From assembly GCA_903921665.1 (NCBI GenBank), contig CAIXQT010000338.1, forward strand, positions 1-6,275: a stretch of DNA of 6,275 nucleotides, written 5' to 3'. Each line of letters opens with the position of its first letter. Positions within the stretch are counted from its first letter, which is position 1. This DNA comes from an uncultured Opitutia bacterium. GTDB lineage: Bacteria; Verrucomicrobiota; Verrucomicrobiia; Opitutales; UBA953. The translations under genes were made by a program, and so were the position numbers. The notes beneath the pieces are model-generated. The model had not been told where the DNA came from. It did no database searches and was given only the letters and a program-made list of their open reading frames with translations. Below are positions 1 through 6,158 of this stretch, piece by piece.

Positions 1-1
1 C

Positions 2-214
2 GTCTACATGTGCCTCGAGCTCATGCTCGCCGCCGCCACGCTCGCGCTCGTCGCCTTCTCGCGTTTCAACCGCACCATGGACGGCGCCGTCCTCGTCTTC
101 TTCGTCATCACCGTCGCGGCCGCCGAGGTCGCCGTCGGCCTCGCGCTCATCGTCGCCCTGTTCCGCAAGCGCGGCACCGTGCAGTCCGACGCGCTCACCA
201 CCCTCCGCGACTAA
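2..214 (+). CDS. nuoK: NADH-quinone oxidoreductase subunit K, C-terminal part (5' end outside window)
   Basis: This is a small membrane subunit of respiratory complex I, part of the membrane arm that couples NADH oxidation and quinone reduction to proton pumping. The frame is open from base 2 to the TAA at 212-214 and gives 70 residues. The family is about 100 residues long, so roughly the first 30 are missing to the left. The two membrane glutamates known to matter in E. coli NuoK (E36 and E72) are both visible: E6 of the fragment in CLELML and E42 in VAAAEVAVG. They are 36 residues apart, exactly as in E. coli. The two remaining transmembrane helices and the usual C-terminal tail (RKRGTVQSDALTTLRD, ending like the family's LNxLxG/D tail) are intact. 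The nuoL start follows 10 bases after the stop, so the genes are co-transcribed. The internal ATG at base 8 is not the true start, because family similarity continues upstream of it. Confidence 0.95.
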   Translation, partial: VYMCLELMLAAATLALVAFSRFNRTMDGAVLVFFVITVAAAEVAVGLALIVALFRKRGTVQSDALTTLRD

Positions 215-224
215 GCCTTTTCCG

Positions 225-2072
225 ATGCCTTCCGACCTTTCGTCCCTGGTCCACTGGATCCTGTTCCTGCCGCTGGGAGCCGCCGCGCTCTCCGCGCTGT
301 TCCTGCGCCGCGCCGGCGGCCTCGCCGCATGGCTCTCCACCGCGACCGCCTTCATCATCGCCGGCCTTTCGCTGAAGCTGCTCACGGCCGGCACCGCGGA
401 CGTCACCTGGCACGTCGAACTCGCCAAGTTCGGCGGCATCAGCCTCGGTTTCGGCTACCTCATCGACGCCAACGCGCGCCTGATGCTCTTCGTGGTGTCG
501 TTCGTCGCCGCGTGGATCCACCTCTTCTCCGTCGGCTACATGAAGGAAGACGCGGCCCGCGGCCGTTTCTTCGCCGGCCTCTCGATCTTCATGTTCTCCA
601 TCCTGGGCATCGTCGTCGCCGACAACCTGCTCATGACGTTCATCTTCTGGGAGCTCGTGGGCTTCAGCTCGTACATGCTGATCGCCCACTACTTCGACAA
701 GGACTACGCCGCCGCCGCCTCGAAGAAGGCGTTCATCGTCAACCGCGTCGGCGACCTCGGCTTCATCCTCGGCATCGCGATGTGCCTGTCGCTCTACGGC
801 ACGCTCGACTTCACCGCACTCAAGGACCACGCGGCCGGCGCCAAGGCCATCCCCGTCGCCGTCGGCGCGCTGCTCATGTGCGGCTTCCTCGGCAAGTCCG
901 CCCAGTTCCCGCTCCATGTCTGGCTCACGGACGCGATGGCCGGCCCAACGCCCGTCTCCGCGCTCATCCACGCCGCGACGATGGTGGCCGCCGGCGTCTA
1001 CTTCATGGCCCGCGTGAGCTTCCTGCTCGCCCCCGAGGTGCTCCACTTCATCGCGATCTCCGGCGCCAGCATGGCCGCGCTCGCCGGCCTGTGCGCCCTC
1101 GCGCAGACGGACATCAAGAAGTCCCTCGCCTACTCGACCCTCGCGCACCTCGGCATCATGGGCTGCGCGATCGGCCTCGGTCATCCCGAGCTCGCGCTGA
1201 TGCACATGGCGATGCACGCGTTCTTCAAGGCCACGCTGTTCCTCGGCGCCGGCTCCGTCATCCACGGCTGCCACCACGAGCAGGACATGCTCAAGATGGG
1301 CGGCCTGCTGAAGAAGATGCCCCTCACCGCCGCGACGTTCATCGCCGCCACGCTCTCGAACTGCGCCGTGCCTTTCCTCGCCGGCTGGTATTCCAAGGAC
1401 GCCATCATCGAGGCGGCGTTCCACGGCGGCCACCTCGCGATCTTCGCCTTCCTGTCCCTCGCCGCCCTCGCGACGTGCCTCTACAGCGGCCGCATGATCC
1501 GCCTGGTCTTCCTCGGCGAAGCCAACTCCGAAGAAGCCGCGCACGCCCATGAGTCTCCTTGGACCATGACCCTGCCGCTCGTCGTGCTCGGCCTCGTCTA
1601 CTCCGTCGCCGGCGGCTTCCTCGCCCACGCGATCATCCCCGCGGGTTCGCTCCAGCCGATCGGCAAGGCCCTCGGCGAAATCGCCTTCCACCTCGACGCC
1701 CCGTCGACCATCGTCGGCCTGATCTCGCTCGCCGTCGGCTTCTTCGGTGCGCTGAAGTTCTACGGCACCGTCCGCGGCGCCGACGCCCTGCAGGTCATCT
1801 CGCCTCGCGTCTACCATGTCCTCGAGCACCGCTGGATGGACGGACTGTACCGCTGGTACGTCGACGCCGTGCAGCGTCGCCTCGCCGAGTTCATCGCCTT
1901 CCTCGACCTGCTGCTCATCAACGGCGTCGCCGTCCGCTGGATCGGCGCCGGCGTCCCCGCCGTGCTGGGTTACCTGACCGGCCGCTCCTTCCACCGCGGC
2001 CAGACGCGCGCTTACGCGCTCTGGATCGTCCTCGGTTCCCTCTTCCTGGCCTGGTTCCTCATCGCCCGCTGA
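225..2072 (+). CDS. nuoL: NADH-quinone oxidoreductase subunit L (distal antiporter-like channel)
   Basis: NuoL is the distal proton-channel subunit of the complex I membrane arm. It also carries the long lateral helix that runs along NuoM and NuoN. At 615 residues it matches the family (E. coli 613). Visible channel residues are the TM5 glutamate E143 (FWELVGFSSY), TM7 lysine K224 (GKSAQFPLHVW), H249 (PTPVSALIHAATM), H327 and H331 with K335 (MHMAMHAFFKA), and TM12 lysine K391 (WYSKDAII). The C-terminal part (about residues 530-615) contains the region of the lateral helix and the last membrane helix, so the protein is full length. One oddity is AHLG at 307-310, where NuoL proteins usually have SQLG (H308 in place of Gln). 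The ATG at 225 starts a normal N-terminal membrane helix. The 10 bases before it are pyrimidine-rich with no Shine-Dalgarno, so translation probably depends on coupling to nuoK. nuoM starts 4 bases after the TGA. Confidence 0.98.
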   Translation: MPSDLSSLVHWILFLPLGAAALSALFLRRAGGLAAWLSTATAFIIAGLSLKLLTAGTADVTWHVELAKFGGISLGFGYLIDANARLMLFVVSFVAAWIHLFSVGYMKEDAARGRFFAGLSIFMFSILGIVVADNLLMTFIFWELVGFSSYMLIAHYFDKDYAAAASKKAFIVNRVGDLGFILGIAMCLSLYGTLDFTALKDHAAGAKAIPVAVGALLMCGFLGKSAQFPLHVWLTDAMAGPTPVSALIHAATMVAAGVYFMARVSFLLAPEVLHFIAISGASMAALAGLCALAQTDIKKSLAYSTLAHLGIMGCAIGLGHPELALMHMAMHAFFKATLFLGAGSVIHGCHHEQDMLKMGGLLKKMPLTAATFIAATLSNCAVPFLAGWYSKDAIIEAAFHGGHLAIFAFLSLAALATCLYSGRMIRLVFLGEANSEEAAHAHESPWTMTLPLVVLGLVYSVAGGFLAHAIIPAGSLQPIGKALGEIAFHLDAPSTIVGLISLAVGFFGALKFYGTVRGADALQVISPRVYHVLEHRWMDGLYRWYVDAVQRRLAEFIAFLDLLLINGVAVRWIGAGVPAVLGYLTGRSFHRGQTRAYALWIVLGSLFLAWFLIAR

Positions 2073-2076
2073 TTTC

Positions 2077-3624
2077 ATGGATACTTTCCCTGCCACGCTC
2101 CTCGCGCTCGCCATCACGGCCCCGATCATCGTCGGCCTGATCCTGCTCGCCGGCCGCGACCTCCCACGCAGCTTCGCCTCGGGCTTCGCCTTCGGCGGCT
2201 TCGCTATCCCGGCCGTCCTCGGCCCTTGGCTCCTCATCCTGTGGTCCAACCCGAGCACGACGGGGCAGCAGTTTCAATCCGAAGGCTTCTGGGGCTTCGG
2301 CTTCGCGCTCAACGGACTCAGCGCGCCGCTTCTCGCGATGACCTCGCTCGTCGGCCTCGCCGCGGGCATCAAGGCGCTCACGCAGGAAGTGGAAGGACGT
2401 AACACCTACCTCGGCCTGATCCTCTTCATGCTCGGCGGCACGCTCGGCGTGTTCGGCACCAACCATCTCGTCGGTTTCTACTTCTTCCACGAGTTCGCGC
2501 TGATCCCGACGTTCATCCTCACGCTCTTCTGGGGCGGCGAAGGCCGTCGTCCGGCCGCCATGCAGATGGCGATCTACCTGACCGCCGGCGCCATGGCGTC
2601 CCTCGCGGGCATCCTCATCGCCATCGACGTCTCGGGCGTGGATATCGGCGGAGCCACGTTCGTGAAAGTGGCCGACGGCCTCCAGAACGCCCAGCAGCTC
2701 CCCGCCGCCACCGGCGCGCTGGTGCTCTTCGGCCTCGGCACGCTCGCCTCGCTCTTCCCCTTCCACTCCTGGGCCGCGCCCGGTTACTCCGCCGCCCCTA
2801 CCCCGGTCTCGATGCTGCATGCCGGCGCCCTCAAGAAGTTCGGCCTCTACGGCATCATCCTGCTCGGCCTCAGCAGCCTCGACATCACCGGCGGATCGCT
2901 CGGCACCTGGTTCCTCTGGTTCGCCGTCGCCAATGTCCTGCTCATCGGCCTGATCTGCCTCGCGCAACGCGACCTCAAGCAGCTGCTCTCCTGGAGTTCC
3001 GTCGCCCACATGGGTCCGATCTTCCTCGGCATCTGGGTCTGCGGCGTCTCCGGCAAAGCCGACGGCCTCGACGCCGCCGCCTTCCTCATGGTCGCGCACG
3101 GCCTCTCCTGCGCCGCCCTCTTCCTCCTCGCCAACGCCGTCCGGGCCCGCGCCGGCACCTACCGCCTCGACGAACTGGGCGGCCTCGCCACGCGCACGCC
3201 GGTGCTGGCCGCGCTGTTCATCGCCGCCACGATGGCTTCGATCGGCCTCCCTGGCTTCGGCAACTTCTGGGGCGAAGTCGGCATCTTCCTCGCCCTGCGC
3301 GCCCAGCCTCTCTGGCTGCAGGCGCTCGTCGCCTCGACCGTCGTCATCTCCGCCGCCTACGCGCTCCGCGCGGTGGCCTCGACTTTCTTCGGCCCGGCCT
3401 CCGAGGCGCTCGAGAAGCGTTTCGCTTCCGCTCCGTTCGGCGACCTCGGCTGGGCCGAGCGCTTCGCGGCGTTCATCTTGCTCGGCGCTTCGCTGACGAT
3501 CGGCTTCGTGCCCTCGCTCATCACCAAGTCCGTGAACCCTGTCGCCGCCGGCGTCACCACCTACTCGCAGCATAACGCCAAGGCGCCCGCCAAGGCCGCC
3601 CCCGCCGCCCCTGCCAAGCGCTAA
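2077..3624 (+). CDS. nuoM: NADH-quinone oxidoreductase subunit M, variant lacking the TM7 lysine
   Basis: NuoM is the middle antiporter-like subunit of the complex I membrane arm, expected to have 14 membrane helices. Its 515 residues fit the family (E. coli 509). Retained landmarks are the TM5 glutamate E139 (FFHEFALIP), H230 (FPFHSW), TM8 lysine K254, H311 (SVAHMG), H341 (AHGLSCAALF) and TM12 glutamate E400 (GLPGFGNFWGE). The TM7 lysine, K234 in E. coli and reported as essential there, is replaced by L223. The spacing to H230 (7) and K254 (31) matches E. coli exactly, so this is not an alignment slip. The usual Asp of WLPDAH is P235 (WAAPGY). Extra polar residues are H138, H248 and K253. 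The protein ends in an Ala/Pro/Lys-rich tail (about 499-515). There are 4 bases between the nuoL stop and this ATG and no Shine-Dalgarno, suggesting translational coupling. The frame and flanking family motifs are continuous, so I read it as an intact divergent NuoM and not a damaged gene. Confidence 0.96.
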   Translation: MDTFPATLLALAITAPIIVGLILLAGRDLPRSFASGFAFGGFAIPAVLGPWLLILWSNPSTTGQQFQSEGFWGFGFALNGLSAPLLAMTSLVGLAAGIKALTQEVEGRNTYLGLILFMLGGTLGVFGTNHLVGFYFFHEFALIPTFILTLFWGGEGRRPAAMQMAIYLTAGAMASLAGILIAIDVSGVDIGGATFVKVADGLQNAQQLPAATGALVLFGLGTLASLFPFHSWAAPGYSAAPTPVSMLHAGALKKFGLYGIILLGLSSLDITGGSLGTWFLWFAVANVLLIGLICLAQRDLKQLLSWSSVAHMGPIFLGIWVCGVSGKADGLDAAAFLMVAHGLSCAALFLLANAVRARAGTYRLDELGGLATRTPVLAALFIAATMASIGLPGFGNFWGEVGIFLALRAQPLWLQALVASTVVISAAYALRAVASTFFGPASEALEKRFASAPFGDLGWAERFAAFILLGASLTIGFVPSLITKSVNPVAAGVTTYSQHNAKAPAKAAPAAPAKR

Positions 3625-3636
3625 GCTTTCCGTCCG

Positions 3637-5166
3637 ATGATTCCTTTCCTCGCCGATATCGATCCGGCCTTCAAGGTCCTGGCCCCGCGCCCGGCCGACT
3701 GGCTGACCATCCTGCCTGAGCTCGCCGTCGCCGGCATCTCGCTCCTCTGCCTGTTGCAGGCGATGTTCCTGCCCAAGACCCTACGCTTCCTGATCCCGGC
3801 CACCGCCCGCGCGGGCTTGCTCCTGGTCGCCTGGATGGCGCTCACCGCCGGCCCTTGGGTGCAGGCCGCCGACGTCGCTTCGTTCGCGGGCCTGCTCCGC
3901 CAGAACCTGCCGACCGATGGCGTGCGCATGGTCTTCCTGCTGTCGGCCCTGCTGACGAGCTTCCTGGCCGAAGGTTTCCTGCGCGACCGCGACGCGGCCG
4001 TGGCCGACTACCACCATGTGCTGCTGGTCGTGACCGCCGCGTTCATGCTCCTCGCGCAGTCGAACCACTTCGTCACGTTCTTCCTCTCGCTCGAGACGGC
4101 GGCCGTCGGCCTCTACGTCCTCGTCGGTTACCTGCGCCGCAGCGAAGCCTCGCTCGAAGCCGGCGTGAAATACCTCGTCGCGGGCGGCCTCAGTTCGGCC
4201 CTGCTCCTCATGGGCATCGTGCTCGTCTACGGCGCGCTCGGCGCGGTCCCCGGCGTGACCGACTCGCTCAACTTCACCCAGATCGGCAAGGCGCTCGCCG
4301 CCCAGTCGGTCGCGCACACGGTCTCGCCCCTGACGCTCACCGGCATCGCCCTGATCCTCGGCGGCGTCGCCTTCAAGCTCGGCGCCTTCCCGTTCCACGC
4401 CTGGATTCCTGACGTCTATCAGGGCGCCCCGACGCCGACGACCGCCTTCCTCGGCACGGCCTCCAAGGCCGCCGGCGCATTCACCCTCGTACTCCTGGCC
4501 ACCGGACCGTTCGCCCCGCTCGCCGTGAAGCTCGCCCCGCTCCTCGCCGCCGTCGCCGTCCTGACGCTGCTCGTCGGCAACCTCGGCGCCCTCGCCACGA
4601 CCGACGTCAAGCGCACGCTCGCGCTCTCGGGAGTCTCGCACGCCGGCTTCATCCTCGCCGCCGTCACGGTCGCGCTCGTCCTGCCCGGCGCGAACGCCTT
4701 CGGCTACGACGTCGAACAGGTCATCGTCATCTACCTCCTCGCCTACGTCATCGGCACCTTCCTCACCTCCCAGGCGCTCGTATCGCTGCCGGCCGTCGAA
4801 GACCATCGCCGCCCGCAGCTCGCGCTCCGCGGCCTGCTCCGCCGCTCACCGCTCCTCGCCAGCTCGCTCGGCTTCGGCATCGGCTCGCTCGCCGGCGTCC
4901 CGCCCTCCGTGGGCTTCATCGCCAAGCTGCTCGTGCTGACGCTCCTCGTCTCCGCCAAGCTCTGGTGGGTGCTAGGCGCCGCCCTCATCGGCGTCGCGAT
5001 CAGCATCCATTACTACTTCTCGATCCTCCGCGAAGCGGTCGTGCGTCCGACCGACGACAACGAGGAACTCGCCCCGCTCGAAATCCCGTTCGGCTCCCGC
5101 TTCCTGATCGGCGTGCTCACCGCGGCCTCGGTCCTCGGCGGGCTCTTCGTCCTGTTCGGACGCTAA
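3637..5166 (+). CDS. nuoN: NADH-quinone oxidoreductase subunit N (proximal antiporter-like channel)
   Basis: NuoN is the antiporter-like proton-channel subunit closest to the quinone-binding part of complex I. Its 509 residues are slightly longer than E. coli NuoN (485). The excess lies mainly at the N-terminus, where about 20 residues precede the usual LPEL motif at 26-29. All expected channel residues are present: TM5 glutamate E153 (SLETAAVG), K178 (EAGVKYL), TM7 lysine K247 (FKLGAFPFHAW) with H254 and D259 (WIPDVYQGAPTP), TM8 lysine K277 (TASKAAG), K325 (TDVKRTLALS) and TM12 lysine K430 (GFIAKLLVL). K178, K247, H254, K277 and K325 keep the E. coli spacing. The ATG at 3637 is the only reasonable start, since the next in-frame ATG is at codon 43, past the first helix. 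It lies 12 bases after the nuoM stop in a pyrimidine-rich gap without Shine-Dalgarno. It is the last gene of the operon. Its stop codon overlaps the stop of the convergent recombinase gene, leaving no room for a terminator between them. Confidence 0.97.
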   Translation: MIPFLADIDPAFKVLAPRPADWLTILPELAVAGISLLCLLQAMFLPKTLRFLIPATARAGLLLVAWMALTAGPWVQAADVASFAGLLRQNLPTDGVRMVFLLSALLTSFLAEGFLRDRDAAVADYHHVLLVVTAAFMLLAQSNHFVTFFLSLETAAVGLYVLVGYLRRSEASLEAGVKYLVAGGLSSALLLMGIVLVYGALGAVPGVTDSLNFTQIGKALAAQSVAHTVSPLTLTGIALILGGVAFKLGAFPFHAWIPDVYQGAPTPTTAFLGTASKAAGAFTLVLLATGPFAPLAVKLAPLLAAVAVLTLLVGNLGALATTDVKRTLALSGVSHAGFILAAVTVALVLPGANAFGYDVEQVIVIYLLAYVIGTFLTSQALVSLPAVEDHRRPQLALRGLLRRSPLLASSLGFGIGSLAGVPPSVGFIAKLLVLTLLVSAKLWWVLGAALIGVAISIHYYFSILREAVVRPTDDNEELAPLEIPFGSRFLIGVLTAASVLGGLFVLFGR

Positions 5167-6110
5167 CGCCCCTTGCCCCGCCCGCGCGGGTGGTGGCGAC
5201 GGTGGGCGTCCGACAAGGCCGTGCGATCGACCGACGTATAGATCTGCGTCGTGGCGATGTCGGCATGGCCAAGCATCTCCTGGATCGAACGCAGGTCCGC
5301 GCCGCCTTCGAGCAGGTGCGTCGCGAAGGCGTGACGCAACAGGTGCGGCTTGACCGGCACGGAGACGCCGGCGCGCTGGGCCGCCTGTTTCACGCCTAAC
5401 CAGAAAGTCTTGCGGGAGATCGCGACGCCGCGGGCGCTCAGGAAAAGCGCGCTGCCGGTCTTCGGACGCACGAGCTTGGGCCGGCCGGCCTTGAGGTAGG
5501 CCTGCAACGCGACCAACGCGGTCTCACCGACGGGCACGACGCGATCCTTCGAGCCCTTGCCCGTGACACGCACGAGGGCGGAGTCGGCGTCGACGGCTTG
5601 GATCTCGAGCGAACAGAGTTCGGAGATGCGCAGACCTGAGCCATACATCATCTCCAGCATCGCGCGGTCGCGCAGGCCCTGCGGCGTACCCGTATCGGGC
5701 GCCGAGACCACCTTGGCGGCTTCCGCGGCGCTGATCATGCCCGGGAGCTTACGGCGGAGCTTGGGGCCGCGGGCGAGTTCCGTGAAGTCGTCGCGCCGCA
5801 GGCCGCTGCGCACGAGGTAGGCGGAGAAGGAACGGACCGCCGAGAGCCGGCGGGCCAGCGAAGCGGCGGCGTGGCCCTTGCGATCGAGCGCGCGCGTCCA
5901 GGAATCCACGTCGGCGAGCGAGACCTCCGTCCAGTTCGTGCGGCCGGCGCGGCCGCAGTGGGCGGCGAAGCGGACCAAGTCGGACTCATAGGCCTCCGTC
6001 GTCAGCTTCGCGGCGCCGCGTTCGAGCGACTGGTGGGCCAGGAAGGCGTCCACCGGCTCCCGGAGGTCGGGCGGCACCGTCTCACGGCGGACTCGGGGCG
6101 GCTTCGGCAT
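5163..6110 (-). CDS. xerD: Tyrosine recombinase of the XerC/XerD family, closer to XerD
   Basis: This is a site-specific recombinase of the kind that resolves chromosome dimers at dif during cell division. At 315 residues it is slightly longer than E. coli XerD (298), owing to an Arg/Pro-rich N-terminal extension. An N-terminal SAM-like DNA-binding domain covers about residues 16-105 and the catalytic domain about 120-300. All six catalytic residues are visible: R161 (GLRISEL), K185 (GKGSKDR), H256 and R259 (PHLLRHAFATHLL), H282 (LGHADI) and the nucleophile Y291 (TTQIYT, codon at 5238-5240). Their spacing follows E. coli XerD with an offset of 12-13. HAFATHLLEGGADLR and the C-terminal HRRHHPRG are closer to XerD than to XerC (HSFATH, AHPRA). 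It is not flanked by integrase-type cargo or att repeats, so a phage or integron role is unlikely. The ATG at 6110 is preferred because the next upstream ATG (6117) is out of frame. No clear Shine-Dalgarno is present. The final codons, HHPRGRGKGR, are very GC-rich. Whether it acts as XerD with a XerC partner or as a single Xer cannot be decided here. Confidence 0.93.
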   Translation of the reverse strand: MPKPPRVRRETVPPDLREPVDAFLAHQSLERGAAKLTTEAYESDLVRFAAHCGRAGRTNWTEVSLADVDSWTRALDRKGHAAASLARRLSAVRSFSAYLVRSGLRRDDFTELARGPKLRRKLPGMISAAEAAKVVSAPDTGTPQGLRDRAMLEMMYGSGLRISELCSLEIQAVDADSALVRVTGKGSKDRVVPVGETALVALQAYLKAGRPKLVRPKTGSALFLSARGVAISRKTFWLGVKQAAQRAGVSVPVKPHLLRHAFATHLLEGGADLRSIQEMLGHADIATTQIYTSVDRTALSDAHRRHHPRGRGKGR

Positions 6111-6125
6111 GCGTCATCAGTATTG

Positions 6126-6140
6126 CCCCGCCCGCCGGGG
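6126..6140. other. Short GC hairpin in the divergent gap
   Basis: CCCCG at 6126-6130 and CGGGG at 6136-6140 are inverted repeats with a 5-base loop. There is no following T-run in either direction, so it is not an intrinsic terminator. It could be an operator-like palindrome or simply chance in GC-rich DNA. Confidence 0.3.
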
Positions 6141-6147
6141 AGTCCAT

Positions 6148-6152
6148 AAGGA
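6148..6152 (+). promoter_or_regulatory. Shine-Dalgarno site of the argA-like gene
   Basis: AAGGA ends 6 bases before the ATG at 6159, an ideal spacing. It decides the start: the in-frame ATG at 6183, 24 bases further on, has no such site. It is the only clear Shine-Dalgarno in the window. Confidence 0.6.
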
Positions 6153-6158
6153 TTGAGC

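Larger units (their letters stand above)
6111..6158. promoter_or_regulatory. Divergent intergenic region between xerD and the argA-like gene
   Basis: This 48-base gap separates two divergent starts and must hold at least the translation signals for both. On the minus strand an AATACT (complement of 6119-6124) resembles a -10 box 8 bases before the xerD ATG, but no matching -35 is visible. On the plus strand no convincing promoter is seen. If the rightward gene has its own promoter, that promoter may lie inside the xerD 5' end. Confidence 0.35.

Noticed and set aside
329..1552. A 407-codon plus-strand frame inside nuoL rich in Arg, His and Pro.
   Set aside because: It is an out-of-frame reading of nuoL with an extreme Arg/Pro/His composition and no family similarity. 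NuoL itself is unambiguous.
195..2258. A 687-codon open frame on the minus strand opposite nuoL.
   Set aside because: It is a shadow of nuoL in GC-rich DNA. The product is almost all Glu, Asp, Arg, Gly, Ala and His with no recognisable domain, and it mirrors the strongly conserved nuoL codons. The same holds for the minus frames at 2059-3573 and 3781-4806.
2743..2781. A local frameshift or sequencing error as the cause of the odd NuoM TM7 segment.
   Set aside because: The frame is continuous. FPFH-W, APTPVS and the TM8 lysine on both sides keep exact family spacing, so no compensating indels are needed. Single base changes cannot be excluded but would have to hit several codons.
225..5166. 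Tandem duplication repeats between nuoL, nuoM and nuoN.
   Set aside because: The resemblance is the ancient Mrp-antiporter paralogy of these subunits, visible at protein level only. I see no recent DNA-level repeat.
5175..5197. A GC-rich partial inverted repeat, including the palindrome CCCGCGCGGG at 5181-5190, just after nuoN that could be a terminator.
   Set aside because: The longer stem has mismatches, there is no T-run, and it encodes the conserved XerD-like C-terminus (HHPRG), so coding constraint explains it.
5163..6110. An integrase of a mobile element or genomic island.
   Set aside because: The protein is XerC/XerD-like in length and motifs. No tRNA, att repeats, excisionase or cargo genes are nearby, and base composition matches the neighbours.
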